Below, in pieces: positions 32,926 through 41,990 of a DNA stretch of 64,000 nt (its first letter is position 1; each line of letters opens with the position of its first letter). Origin of the DNA: Bacillota bacterium. GTDB taxonomy: Bacteria; Bacillota; Clostridia; Lachnospirales; Lachnospiraceae. Location: NCBI GenBank assembly GCA_023392535.1, contig JAEVYY010000024.1, positions 124,001-188,000 of the forward strand, written 5' to 3'. The notes beneath the pieces are model-generated. The model did not search any database and was not told the DNA's origin. It saw only the letters and a list, made by a program, of their open reading frames with translations. Both the position numbers and the translations under genes were made by a program.

Positions 32926-34111
32926 GATCCAGCATCGCGCGGTTCAGCCCATCTATTGTTAATTTGTACATAGGAAATACATCTTTAATCGCAGTCTCGG
33001 CTTCTCTCCAAGGGGCTCTGCCAAGCGCCATCTTGGGATTCAGCCATACGATTTTTTTGTAATGACGTTTCAGAAAAAGTAACCATTCCATACCACTATA
33101 GCCTTCATTTGGCCCACGATAATTGCCTGTCTTGGAGTATAGTTCTTCTGGAGCCATTGCAGCATCTCCCACAATGATTACTTTATAATCTTTGCTGAGA
33201 TTATGAAGCAGCCACTCTGTATCTACCCAGTCACCATTTTCACATTCCGGCGTTTTATACACCTTACTATAAATACAATTATGATAATAATAGCATTTTA
33301 CATCTTTAAAATGATTCGACTTATTGACCGCTTGAAATAAGTCATTCATTAGTGTGGAATAAGGAATCATCGTACCGCCTGAATCCATAATTAGTAATAG
33401 CTTTACCGAATTTTTTCTCGGTTTTTCCATAACAATCTGAAGATATCCACCGTTATTACAGGTCTTATCTATCGTCCCGTTCAAATCTAACTCTGTTTTT
33501 GGGATATTAAGCTTCGTTGAGAACTGCCTCAGTCTTCGAAATGCCAATTGGAACTGTCTGTTATCCAATACTCTGTCATCACGGAAATCTTTGTATTTTC
33601 TCTCTCCAATCACTTCAAAAGCTGACTGGTAACCTGTTTTTCCGCCAACTCGAACACCGCCAATATTACCACCCGTATTACCAAAAGAAGTCTTTCCCAT
33701 AGTTCCAATCCAATGAGAACCTCCATTGTGTTCACTATCCTGATCCTTCAGCCTTTGCTTGAATTTTTCTTCCACATCCTCTTTATCCACCTTAATTTCT
33801 TCCACTTTATTCAGCCATTGCTTCTCAGATTCCTGTAAGGCTTCATTCATTTCTGGTTTGTCCAGCCAACGAAGCATACGATCCGTCAAATCATCAGGGG
33901 TTGCTTTTTTATGAAAAAATTCTTCAAAAGCCATGTCAAATTTATCATAATTTGTTTCTGTTTTAACCAGTATCATTCTAGCCAAATAATAGAATCGTGT
34001 CAGACTGCTATTTGCCAAACCCATATCTAGTGCTTCCTGTAAAGTAAGCCATTCACTTAAGGTAGGATTTAATCCCTTTGCTTTTAATGTATCAAAAAAG
34101 TCAATAAACAT
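32909..34111 (-). CDS. VWA-domain protein (CoxE-like)
   Basis: 400 residues. The N-terminal part is helical and charged. The C-terminal half is a von Willebrand A-like domain with a modified MIDAS (LLLIMDSGGTM where DxSxS would be expected) and CYYYHNCIYSKVYKTPE, VIIVGDAAMAPEEL. The middle includes a Gly-rich linker (SFGNTGGNIGGVRVGGKTG). Such proteins pair with MoxR ATPases; that gene lies directly upstream (14 bases). The altered MIDAS suggests weak or no metal binding. The cellular role is unknown. Confidence 0.82.
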   Translation of the reverse strand: MFIDFFDTLKAKGLNPTLSEWLTLQEALDMGLANSSLTRFYYLARMILVKTETNYDKFDMAFEEFFHKKATPDDLTDRMLRWLDKPEMNEALQESEKQWLNKVEEIKVDKEDVEEKFKQRLKDQDSEHNGGSHWIGTMGKTSFGNTGGNIGGVRVGGKTGYQSAFEVIGERKYKDFRDDRVLDNRQFQLAFRRLRQFSTKLNIPKTELDLNGTIDKTCNNGGYLQIVMEKPRKNSVKLLLIMDSGGTMIPYSTLMNDLFQAVNKSNHFKDVKCYYYHNCIYSKVYKTPECENGDWVDTEWLLHNLSKDYKVIIVGDAAMAPEELYSKTGNYRGPNEGYSGMEWLLFLKRHYKKIVWLNPKMALGRAPWREAETAIKDVFPMYKLTIDGLNRAMLDLMTNK

Positions 34112-34125
34112 GCATACTCCTGTCC

Positions 34126-34947
34126 CTAATTCACACTGTGATTTACAGTCTCAAGATCTTCATCTTTCTTAATTACAACTCCAATAAAAGGAAGTTCTTT
34201 TTTTATTCTTTCCGCAGAAATTCCGCTTTTCTGAAGAGCATTCACCCAATCGATTAGTTCCGAAGTACTTGGTTTTTTCCGAACATCCCTTAAAGAACGG
34301 ATCCAATAGAATACTTCCATGGCCTGTTTTAATAAATTTTCTTCTACATTTGGATAATGTGTCTTGACAATTTCTTCCATTAACTCTTGATTCGGAAAAT
34401 CAATAAAATGAAATATACATCGTCTTAAAAAGGCATCCGGCAACTCCTTTTCTGCATTTGAAGTAATAATGACAATCGGTCTTTGCCTTGCTTTCACCAT
34501 TCGCTTAGTTTCATTAATATAAAATTCCATTTGATCTAATTCCCACAATAAATCATTCGGAAATTCAAGATCTGCCTTATCAATCTCATCAATTAATAAA
34601 ATCACCTGCTCGTTTGCATCAAATGCCTCACCAAGTTTCCCTAATTTAATATATTTTGCAATGTCATCAACTCCGTCTTCCCCAAACTGTCCATCATATA
34701 ATCTTTGTATCGTATCATAGACATAAAGACCCTCCTGCGCTTTTGTAGTCGATTTTATATTCCATATAATCAGTTTCTTACCGAGTGACTTAGCAATGGC
34801 CTCCGCAAGCATTGTCTTTCCAGTTCCAGGCTCGCCTTTAATCAGTAGCGGTTTTTGTAATGCAATGGCAATATTTACGCTGGCCATTAATTGCTCTGAC
34901 GCTACATATTCATTGGTGCTGGTAAAATCACATTCTAATTCTGTCAT
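34126..34947 (-). CDS. MoxR-family AAA+ ATPase
   Basis: Chaperone-like ATPase, about 273 aa from the ATG at 34947 (MTELECDFTS) with AAGGGA upstream; a longer frame to 35013 would run into the preceding gene. Walker A GEPGTGKT, Walker B LLIDEIDKAD, sensor 1 ITSNAEKELPDAFLRRC and a sensor 2 region (around RDVRKKPSTSELIDW) are all visible. MoxR ATPases work with VWA partners to mature or insert cofactors into enzyme complexes; the VWA gene directly downstream is the presumed partner. Confidence 0.9.
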   Translation of the reverse strand: MTELECDFTSTNEYVASEQLMASVNIAIALQKPLLIKGEPGTGKTMLAEAIAKSLGKKLIIWNIKSTTKAQEGLYVYDTIQRLYDGQFGEDGVDDIAKYIKLGKLGEAFDANEQVILLIDEIDKADLEFPNDLLWELDQMEFYINETKRMVKARQRPIVIITSNAEKELPDAFLRRCIFHFIDFPNQELMEEIVKTHYPNVEENLLKQAMEVFYWIRSLRDVRKKPSTSELIDWVNALQKSGISAERIKKELPFIGVVIKKDEDLETVNHSVN

Positions 34948-34990
34948 ATTCTTTTCCCTTCTCTTATGCGTATTACAGCATGCCGCGCGC

Positions 34991-35785
34991 TCAACAGGAC
35001 TTAAAACCATCATATTGAGATAATCTGGCGATTGTTTTCTTTAATCCCTCTTCTGTTTTTGATTCAAACACAATCCGGCAATCACAATCCCTTGCTAGTT
35101 GAAATTTTTTATTTAGATTTATCTCCCCTTGTCCCAATGGTAAATGATCTTGTTTTCCAATGGCATCATGAACATGCATATGTAACAACCTGTCGCTATG
35201 CTGCATGATAAAAGATTCATCTTTCTTCTTTGCCAGATAATTATGTCCGATATCAAAAGTAAGTCCAAAAACTTTACTTTCTAACAAAAGTTCAATTCCG
35301 TCTCTCGCAAAAGATTGAAATCCTTCTGCATTTTCTATACATATTTTTATATTGGAAGAACCAATGGCCTTCTCACATCGATCTCTGAATTTACACAGTT
35401 TATTCATGTAATGATTATAATATTGACTAAATACATATATCTTTTTCTCTGGAAGTGTAAAGTATACACCATTTGTCAAATGCATATTTAGAATAGGCGC
35501 TTTTATTCTTTTTGCGATCGCAATTGTCTCCATCACAGTCTTTCTGTATGCATCTGCTACCTTCGGATTTAAATCGCATACATTTAAGTTCTCATCCAGA
35601 TGAAATGTAAAATAGATACCTTCTTTTTCTCTTATCCTATTCAATTTATCCACGTCTACTCTATCTGTTTGAAATTCTAATAGATTCATATTCAATTCGA
35701 TAAAATTCATCTGTAATTTTTTACATAAGATTGCGCATTCCTCTAAGCTTCTATGTTCCATTAATGTAGGCATTCCAATATCCAT
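34991..35785 (-). CDS. Sugar phosphate isomerase/epimerase-like TIM-barrel protein
   Basis: 264 aa of the AP endonuclease 2 / xylose isomerase-like TIM-barrel superfamily. Metal-ligand type residues are present in ILNMHLTNG, KICIENAEGF, LTFDIGHNY, MHVHDAIG and IVFESKTEEG in the usual order (His, Glu, Asp/His, His, Glu). This resembles proteins annotated as sugar phosphate isomerases or endonuclease IV-like; the substrate is unknown. It lies 43 bases upstream of the MoxR start and may share a transcript. AGGAG precedes the ATG. Confidence 0.82.
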   Translation of the reverse strand: MDIGMPTLMEHRSLEECAILCKKLQMNFIELNMNLLEFQTDRVDVDKLNRIREKEGIYFTFHLDENLNVCDLNPKVADAYRKTVMETIAIAKRIKAPILNMHLTNGVYFTLPEKKIYVFSQYYNHYMNKLCKFRDRCEKAIGSSNIKICIENAEGFQSFARDGIELLLESKVFGLTFDIGHNYLAKKKDESFIMQHSDRLLHMHVHDAIGKQDHLPLGQGEINLNKKFQLARDCDCRIVFESKTEEGLKKTIARLSQYDGFKSC

Positions 35786-35841
35786 ATATGCTCCTATCTG
35801 AGGTCACTGACCACACATATTTACGGTTGTTGCGTAATACA

Positions 35842-35867
35842 CCTATCGTTATAAATGCATAAAAACG
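35842..35867. repeat. 26-bp inverted repeat, left copy (flanks glmS)
   Basis: The plus-strand segment begins ACCTATCGTTATAAATGCAT. Its reverse complement matches 37954-37979 at 24 of 26 positions. The two copies lie 2.1 kb apart on either side of glmS and its ribozyme. Confidence 0.7.
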
Positions 35868-35897
35868 AATCCTAAACATCTATTTCCCATTTACTTC

Positions 35898-37715
35898 TTA
35901 TTCTACTGTGACTACTTTTGCAAGATTCCTTGGCTTATCCACATCAAGACCTTTGTCTAGTGCTGTATAATATGCAATTAATTGCATAACGACACTGGTA
36001 CTAAATGTCATAAAAATATCATCTCTCTCCGGCAGATTGTATACCTGATTCCATCCTTCTTTATCTTCTAATTCACCAGCAACAAGCAAAATCACTTCGG
36101 CTCCTCTTGCTCTAACTTCAATCGCATTTGACATTGTTTTGGCACGTACTTTTTTTTGTGTCATTACCGCAATAACCGGAGTTTTTTCTGTAATCAATGC
36201 AATCGTTCCATGTTTTAATTCACCTGCAGAATATGCTTCCGCATGGATATATGATACTTCTTTCAATTTTAAAGTTCCCTCTAATATTAAAGAATGATCT
36301 AATCCTCTACCAATATAAAACATATCCGTTGCCGAAACTATTTTTTGTGTCAATTTGTGAATGTTGTTCTTATCTTGCAAGATTACTTCTACATCTTTTA
36401 TTATATCACACAAAGAAGCAACAAACTCTTGTTGTTTTGCATAATTATAATAGCCAATAATTGTAGCTATTTTTGCAAACAATAAATATAAAGCACACAA
36501 TTGAACCGTATACGCTTTTGTACTCGCTACTGCAATCTCTGTTCCTGCATTCGTATACATAACATACTTGCTTTCTCTTGCAAGGGTAGAACCTTTCACA
36601 TTTACAATGGATAAAATCCTGTCACTGTATTTCGCTGCCAATCTGAGTGCCGCAAGTGTATCTATTGTCTCTCCTGACTGTGAAATAACAATCACTAAGG
36701 TGTTTTTTGTAATCAATGGTTCTTCGTAAACAAATTCAGAAGCAATATTAACCTCAACTGGTATTTTTAATGACTGCTGTATTAATTGTTTTGCTACTAG
36801 CCCAGCATGCATAGCAGTGCCACATCCTATGATACAGATATGATCAATCCCTTCAAAAATAGAGTCTTGAATGCCATCTTCTGTTAAATCAATGAATCCA
36901 TCTTTGATTCTAGGCAAAATCGTGTTTCTCATGGCTTCTGGTTGTTCCATAATTTCTTTTTCCATAAAAAAAGGGTACCCTTGTTTGGTAACACTATTTA
37001 ATTCCCAATCGATTGTCATATATTCCGGTTCACATAGATTATAGTCTAAATCAAATAGCAAGATCCTATCATTTTGCATTTCCAGTATATGGTACTCCGG
37101 CAAAACAAAATATCGCTTTCCAAAAGGTGTAAGCGCAGTAATATCAGATGCCAGAACAGACTCTTCTCCTGTATGCATCACTACAATTGGACTTACATTA
37201 CGAATTGCATACACGGATTCTTTTCTATCCGTGAACAAGATCCCAAACGCAAACGTTCCTTTTAATTCATGAATAGTCTTACTTATCGCCTGAACAGGAT
37301 CTCCCGTCTTATCATAATAGTAATTGATCACTGCTGCTGCTACTTCGGTATCCGTCTCTGAATCTAAAGTGTCTTTAACGTCATATTTAACCATGAGCTC
37401 TTTGTAATTTTCAATAATACCATTATGAATCAATACTACTCTTCCATTCTTATGCGGATGTGCATTCTGATCGGTGACACCGCCATGTGTTGCCCATCTT
37501 GTATGCCCCATCCCACATCCTGTATCACTTTTATATTCTTTGCATTTTGTTATTAAATTTGAAACTTTTCCAATTGACTTTTGTATAACAATCTGTCCCT
37601 CATCAAACAAAGCAATTCCAGCACTATCATAGCCACGGTATTCTAAGCGCTCCAGGCCATCTAGTAACACTTCCTTTGCCTGTCTTTTTCCAATATATCC
37701 AATTATTCCACACAT
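35898..37715 (-). CDS. glmS: Glutamine-fructose-6-phosphate aminotransferase (isomerizing)
   Basis: Makes glucosamine-6-phosphate, the first committed step to UDP-GlcNAc and peptidoglycan. From the ATG at 37715 (605 aa) the next residue is the catalytic Cys of the class II glutamine amidotransferase (MCGIIGYIG), with TRWATHGG and HNGIIENYKEL. Two SIS domains follow (CIIGCGTAMHAGLVAKQLI, ISQSGETIDTLAAL, FYIGRGLDHSLILEGTLKLKE) and the C-terminal DKPRNLAKVVTVE is standard. GAGGA precedes this start; the frame extends four codons further. Expression is controlled by the upstream glmS ribozyme. Confidence 0.96.
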   Translation of the reverse strand: MCGIIGYIGKRQAKEVLLDGLERLEYRGYDSAGIALFDEGQIVIQKSIGKVSNLITKCKEYKSDTGCGMGHTRWATHGGVTDQNAHPHKNGRVVLIHNGIIENYKELMVKYDVKDTLDSETDTEVAAAVINYYYDKTGDPVQAISKTIHELKGTFAFGILFTDRKESVYAIRNVSPIVVMHTGEESVLASDITALTPFGKRYFVLPEYHILEMQNDRILLFDLDYNLCEPEYMTIDWELNSVTKQGYPFFMEKEIMEQPEAMRNTILPRIKDGFIDLTEDGIQDSIFEGIDHICIIGCGTAMHAGLVAKQLIQQSLKIPVEVNIASEFVYEEPLITKNTLVIVISQSGETIDTLAALRLAAKYSDRILSIVNVKGSTLARESKYVMYTNAGTEIAVASTKAYTVQLCALYLLFAKIATIIGYYNYAKQQEFVASLCDIIKDVEVILQDKNNIHKLTQKIVSATDMFYIGRGLDHSLILEGTLKLKEVSYIHAEAYSAGELKHGTIALITEKTPVIAVMTQKKVRAKTMSNAIEVRARGAEVILLVAGELEDKEGWNQVYNLPERDDIFMTFSTSVVMQLIAYYTALDKGLDVDKPRNLAKVVTVE

Positions 37716-37769
37716 AACATTCCTCATCTTTCTATACGTAAATGAATTCTCATTATATTTTTTATTATG

Positions 37770-37909
37770 TTCCCGTTATATCGAACTTGTTTTGCAGTTA
37801 CCCGCATATTTATCGATATATCTCGCACCGGGATGATACGAAAGGGCGTCCGCCGAATTTTCGATAACCCTTTTCCTCGTTAACCTGTCTGTACAGGTGC
37901 TTGGCGCTA
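37770..37909 (-). ncRNA. glmS ribozyme (GlcN6P-activated self-cleaving riboswitch)
   Basis: On the minus strand the conserved core is present: the cleavage site A|GCGCC (A at 37908, G at 37907) followed by AAGC, the P2 arm ACCTGTACAGACAGGT, the conserved TTAACGAGGA, GGGTTATCGAAAATTCGGCG (pseudoknot region) and the later CATCCCGG. It lies in the leader directly before glmS. In known members glucosamine-6-phosphate activates cleavage and lowers glmS mRNA. The 3' boundary (about 37770) is approximate. Confidence 0.93.
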
Positions 37910-37953
37910 GATAGGAAGTTCATGTGAAATAGATGCTAAGACATTGTATTACT

Positions 37954-37979
37954 GTTTCTATGCATTTATAACAATAGGT
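37954..37979. repeat. 26-bp inverted repeat, right copy (overlaps glmS promoter)
   Basis: On the minus strand this begins ACCTATTGTTATAAATGCAT, matching the plus-strand left copy at 35842-35867 except at two positions. It contains the TATAAA that serves as the glmS -10 element. Confidence 0.7.
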
Positions 37980-37994
37980 TTATTCTATTTTCAA
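37965..37994 (-). promoter_or_regulatory. Predicted glmS promoter
   Basis: Minus strand TTGAAA (37994-37989) and TATAAA (37970-37965), spacer 18 bp, about 50 bases upstream of the ribozyme cleavage site. The rest of the 37716-38041 gap holds the ribozyme and AT-rich sequence with no gene visible. Confidence 0.5.
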
Positions 37995-38041
37995 GGTTCT
38001 TTATAATACGCTTTGCATAATATCATACAATAATATAAAAA

Positions 38042-39082
38042 TCAAGATTTATGCCTTTTAAATATAAACAAATGTTGGATCAAAAAACTCAAGAGAAATA
38101 ATACAAGTTCTGTCAGTATCTTAGAAACCAAGGCCGGTAACCGAAAAATTGTAAGGATACTTAACAATACTACATTGTTTAAACTCAATATGGATATCGC
38201 CAGTACCGCATACTTTAATATCGATTTCAGATCACTTTCTTTGGTTCTAAAAACAAATTTTACATTTATGGTGTAATTAAATATTGCACTTATAAATCGC
38301 GCGAAGATATTACTGAGCAATATTCCATTTGGTACCTTTTTAAACAGTAAGAAAAGAAGAATAAAGCTAACATAGTCTAGTAAAAAACTAATTGCTGACG
38401 AAAATGTAAATTTTAAGATATCTTTGTAGATTAAAATGGAATCTTTTATAATTCTGAAATGAGAGGTCGAATTATTATCATCTAAATAAATCGTTTGAAT
38501 CGGAACTTCTATTATATCGATTCTATTTTTAGCACAATAAGATAACATATTCATTTCATATTCATAACGACTACCGGTAATTTCATTAAAGTAAGATAAC
38601 ATCGGATATGAAAAAGCTCTAAGCCCTGTCTGCGTATCACTAATTCGTATCCTATTCCCAAGATAAAAAACTTCTTTCGTTATGATATTTCCAATCATTG
38701 ATCTCAACGGAACTTTACCAAAAGAGAAGTTTCTCACTCCCAGAATCAAACTGCCTCTATTTCTTTTCGCTTCTTCCAGTACATGAAACACGTCTTTCAA
38801 TGCATGCTGTCCATCCGCATCCATGGTCACTATGATATCATCTTCTGAAAAACAAGTTTCAACATAATGTAATGCAGTTTTTATCGCATTCCCTTTTCCC
38901 CGATTATATCTATGGCTCAGAACAATCCCACCCATTGACTTGATTTTATCAAAAATAGGTTTATAATTATCCCCACTACCGTCATCAACAACAATGGCCT
39001 GATTCTCATTTAAGGCTATATCTCTTACTAGCTCAGTCACTAAAATATTTGGTTTATAAGCGGGCATAATTATTATATTCAT
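38042..39082 (-). CDS. Glycosyltransferase family 2 fused to a GtrA-like membrane domain
   Basis: 346 residues. The N-terminal GT-A domain (about 1-215) has VVDDGSGDNY and the DxD-containing TMDADGQH, and DTQTGLRAF as in dolichol-phosphate mannosyltransferase-like enzymes. The C-terminal 120 residues hold four helices of the GtrA type (SSAISFLLDYVSFILLFLLF, then NIFARFISAIFNYTINVKFVF). GtrA proteins flip polyprenyl-linked sugars, so the fusion would make and translocate a lipid-linked sugar for wall or surface glycosylation. AGGAG precedes the ATG. Confidence 0.88.
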   Translation of the reverse strand: MNIIIMPAYKPNILVTELVRDIALNENQAIVVDDGSGDNYKPIFDKIKSMGGIVLSHRYNRGKGNAIKTALHYVETCFSEDDIIVTMDADGQHALKDVFHVLEEAKRNRGSLILGVRNFSFGKVPLRSMIGNIITKEVFYLGNRIRISDTQTGLRAFSYPMLSYFNEITGSRYEYEMNMLSYCAKNRIDIIEVPIQTIYLDDNNSTSHFRIIKDSILIYKDILKFTFSSAISFLLDYVSFILLFLLFKKVPNGILLSNIFARFISAIFNYTINVKFVFRTKESDLKSILKYAVLAISILSLNNVVLLSILTIFRLPALVSKILTELVLFLLSFLIQHLFIFKRHKS

Positions 39083-39176
39083 GATTACTCCTGTCAGTTC
39101 TTAAACGATCTGTTATCCATTGTATTTTATTAGTAAAAGAAATCATATCATAATTTATTTTTTGAAACAACCTGAC

Positions 39177-39205
39177 TTAACAATTCTTCTTATATCCTAT
39201 ATAAT
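39177..39205 (+). promoter_or_regulatory. Predicted promoter of the plus-strand MATE gene
   Basis: TTAACA and consensus TATAAT with a 17-bp spacer, 40 bases upstream of the ATG at 39246. It lies in the divergent gap to the glycosyltransferase gene. Confidence 0.55.
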
Positions 39206-39245
39206 AAGATTCATACGTAAAAAGCAAAGACCGAAAGGATAGCAA

Positions 39246-40610
39246 ATGAGAAAAAAGAACGCGAACAAAACTTATGAAATAGATATGTGTGAGGGACCTT
39301 TACTTGGAAAAATATTATTATTTTCAACTCCACTTATGTTATCCGGGATTCTTCAGTTACTGTTTAATGCTGCAGATATCATTGTAGTGGGACGGTATGC
39401 AGGCAGTACAGCCCTTGCTGCCGTTGGCTCTACGAGCTCTCTGATCAATCTTATGATTAATGTATTCATCGGTCTTTCTGTCGGAACAAATGTATTAATT
39501 GCACGTTTTTATGGTGCAAAACAAAGGGAAGAAATCTCTCAAACGGTTCATACCGCTATCTCCTTAAGTATCATAAGCGGTCTTTTTCTTACCCTGACAG
39601 GCTTTCTATTTTCAAAACCTCTTTTGCTTGTTATGGGGACACCATCCGATGTGATTTCACAGTCAACACTTTATATGCGAATTTATTTTTTCGGTATGCC
39701 AGTCATCATGTTATATAATTTTGGCAGCGCTATCCTCAGAGCCACGGGAGATACAAAACGTCCACTTTACTATCTTCTGTTCGCTGGTATTATTAACGTT
39801 ATCCTTAATCTTATTTTTGTGATCGTTTTTCATATGGGAGTTGCAGGTGTTTCACTTGCCACTGTTCTATCTCAATGCATCTCGGCTGGATTAGTTGTCT
39901 TCTGCCTGATTCGGGAATGCGGTGACTGCCATCTTGATATAAAAAAGCTTACGATTCATAAGGATAAAATGTTTAAAATTCTACAAATTGGACTTCCTGC
40001 CGGAATACAAGGTGCCCTTTTTTCCGCATCTAATGTACTCATCCAGTCATCTATCAACTCTTTTGGATCTGTCGCAATGGCTGGCAGCACCGCAGCTGCC
40101 AATATTGAAGGTTTTATCTATACTGCTATGAATTCAATGCACCAGACTGCTGTCAGTTTTACAAGCCAAAATTATGGCGCCAGGAAAATACATAGAATTA
40201 ATAAAATCCTGTTTCTCTGTCTTGTCATAGTTTGTATGATTGGTATTACTCTTGGAACATCCGCATATTATTTTGGTAATCAATTACTTCGCATTTACTC
40301 TACCGATCCTAAGGTCATCGCCTTTGGATTATTGCGCATGCGGATCATATGTGTTACCTACGCACTTTGCGGTATTATGGATGTACTCGTTGGCACTCTG
40401 CGCGGGCTTGGCTATTCGGTCATGCCTATGATCGTCTCATTGCTTGGTGCCTGTGGTCTTCGCATACTATGGATTTTTACAGTTTTTCAGTTACACCATA
40501 CCTTAATCAGTCTCTATCTATCCTATCCCATTACATGGATCATTACTGCTACTGCTCATGCTATTTGTTTCTATTTCGTACGCAGCATTCTGGTCAAAAA
40601 TCGAGACTAA
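39246..40610 (+). CDS. MATE-family transporter
   Basis: 454 residues, twelve predicted helices. The N-terminal MCEGPLLGKILLFSTPLMLSGILQL is followed by FNAADIIVVGRYAG and TNVLIARFYGAK, characteristic of the bacterial DinF/NorM-like MATE branch. The substrate is unknown; cationic drugs or metabolites are usual, exchanged for Na+ or H+. GAAAGGAT precedes the ATG. Its stop codon directly abuts the stop codon of the opposing MATE gene. Confidence 0.9.
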   Translation: MRKKNANKTYEIDMCEGPLLGKILLFSTPLMLSGILQLLFNAADIIVVGRYAGSTALAAVGSTSSLINLMINVFIGLSVGTNVLIARFYGAKQREEISQTVHTAISLSIISGLFLTLTGFLFSKPLLLVMGTPSDVISQSTLYMRIYFFGMPVIMLYNFGSAILRATGDTKRPLYYLLFAGIINVILNLIFVIVFHMGVAGVSLATVLSQCISAGLVVFCLIRECGDCHLDIKKLTIHKDKMFKILQIGLPAGIQGALFSASNVLIQSSINSFGSVAMAGSTAAANIEGFIYTAMNSMHQTAVSFTSQNYGARKIHRINKILFLCLVIVCMIGITLGTSAYYFGNQLLRIYSTDPKVIAFGLLRMRIICVTYALCGIMDVLVGTLRGLGYSVMPMIVSLLGACGLRILWIFTVFQLHHTLISLYLSYPITWIITATAHAICFYFVRSILVKNRD

Positions 40611-41951
40611 CTATTTTTGCTCATCAGACTTTCCTACCCACACATCTCTTAGATAAAAGCCAAGTGATAAAACCATCGAAATACACCATCCGATAGGCCA
40701 AGAGACCCAAATACCAATTGTTCCAAATGGTATGACTAGTAAATAAGATAATAGAACTCTTACGATCAGATCTGTAAATGTTGCCATCATAAACGCCTTC
40801 ATAGCTCCTGCTCCTCTCAATACACCATCTGCCATCAATTTAATCAGTATAATGAAATAGAATGGAGAAACAATTTTCAAAAATAAAACACCTGTTGATA
40901 ATGCGAGTTTACTTTCTTCTTGCATAAATAGTTGAATCATGGTAGCGGAAAACAAAAAATATACAAGAAAGAAGGGGATTGCAATTGTAATTGCAAGCTT
41001 TATTCCTGCGCGGAATCCTTTTTTTACTCTCTCTATCTTGCCAGCTCCTATGTTCTGAGCCGTAAAGCTCGATAATCCATTAGCCAGCGTGGTAAAAGAA
41101 GTAATGGAAAAAGTATTTAATTTTATAGCTGCTGAATAGCCCGCTATAACAGAGGATCCAAATCCGTTGATCAAGCTCTGTATAAATATATTCCCAATTG
41201 AAATGAAGCTCTGTTGAAAGATACTTGGGATCGCAATCACACTGATTTTATATAGCATCTGCCTGGAAAACTTTGGATAGCTTCCTTCTAATGAAATCTT
41301 TTTCATGCGCATGACCAAAGCCAACAAAACAAACACACAAGCTATTCCCTGTGCAATAAAGGTCGCCCACGCCACACCTGCAACTCCCCAATGAAAACAC
41401 GCAACAAATAGGTAATCAAGGAATACATTTCCAATCGATGAACCGATCAGAAAATAGAGAGGTGTTTTAGAATCACCAAGCGATGTAAATACCCCTGTCG
41501 CAATATTATATAAAAACAGAAATAAAAATCCTCCAATATAAATTCTTAAATAGAGCGCCCCATCTACTAAGATATTTTTCGGTGTATGTATCAGATCCAT
41601 AAGTGTTCTGCTTCCATATAAACCTGTCAGCGTCAATATAAAAGATAGCATACAAGAGGCAATTAACGTTGTTGAAACTGCAGTTTTCATCTCTTTATAT
41701 TTTTTTGCACCAAAAAGCTGTGAAATGATAACAGAGCAACCTATATTACTACCGACTGCGATCGCCATAAATATCATGGTGATTGGATATGATGCACCAA
41801 CTGCTGCCAATGCATCTTCCCCAGCAAATTTACCCGCTATGACACTGTCGGCTATATTATATAATTGTTGGAATATCACACTTACGAACATAGGAATGGA
41901 AAATTTCCATAATACGGATTCTGCCTTACCTTCTGTCAAATCTTTAATCAT
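40611..41951 (-). CDS. MATE-family transporter downstream of blaR1
   Basis: 446 residues with twelve helices and the MATE signatures ESVLWKFSIPMFVSVIFQQLYN, NIADSVIAGKFAGEDALAAVG and NIGCSVIISQLFGAKKYKEM. It starts 39 bases after the blaR1 stop on the same strand, with AAAGG 8 bases before its ATG and no terminator between, so BlaI-controlled readthrough is possible. It abuts the opposing MATE gene at its 3' end without spacer. The two MATE proteins are only distantly alike by eye, so a recent tandem duplication is not obvious. Confidence 0.9.
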   Translation of the reverse strand: MIKDLTEGKAESVLWKFSIPMFVSVIFQQLYNIADSVIAGKFAGEDALAAVGASYPITMIFMAIAVGSNIGCSVIISQLFGAKKYKEMKTAVSTTLIASCMLSFILTLTGLYGSRTLMDLIHTPKNILVDGALYLRIYIGGFLFLFLYNIATGVFTSLGDSKTPLYFLIGSSIGNVFLDYLFVACFHWGVAGVAWATFIAQGIACVFVLLALVMRMKKISLEGSYPKFSRQMLYKISVIAIPSIFQQSFISIGNIFIQSLINGFGSSVIAGYSAAIKLNTFSITSFTTLANGLSSFTAQNIGAGKIERVKKGFRAGIKLAITIAIPFFLVYFLFSATMIQLFMQEESKLALSTGVLFLKIVSPFYFIILIKLMADGVLRGAGAMKAFMMATFTDLIVRVLLSYLLVIPFGTIGIWVSWPIGWCISMVLSLGFYLRDVWVGKSDEQK

Positions 41952-41990
41952 TTTATCTACCTTTCTTTACACGTATATTACACGATAGCC

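Noticed and set aside
35815..35830. GGTCAGTGACC near the epimerase gene as an operator
   Set aside because: A short palindrome just ahead of the ribosome site with no second copy and no matching regulator; not enough to call.
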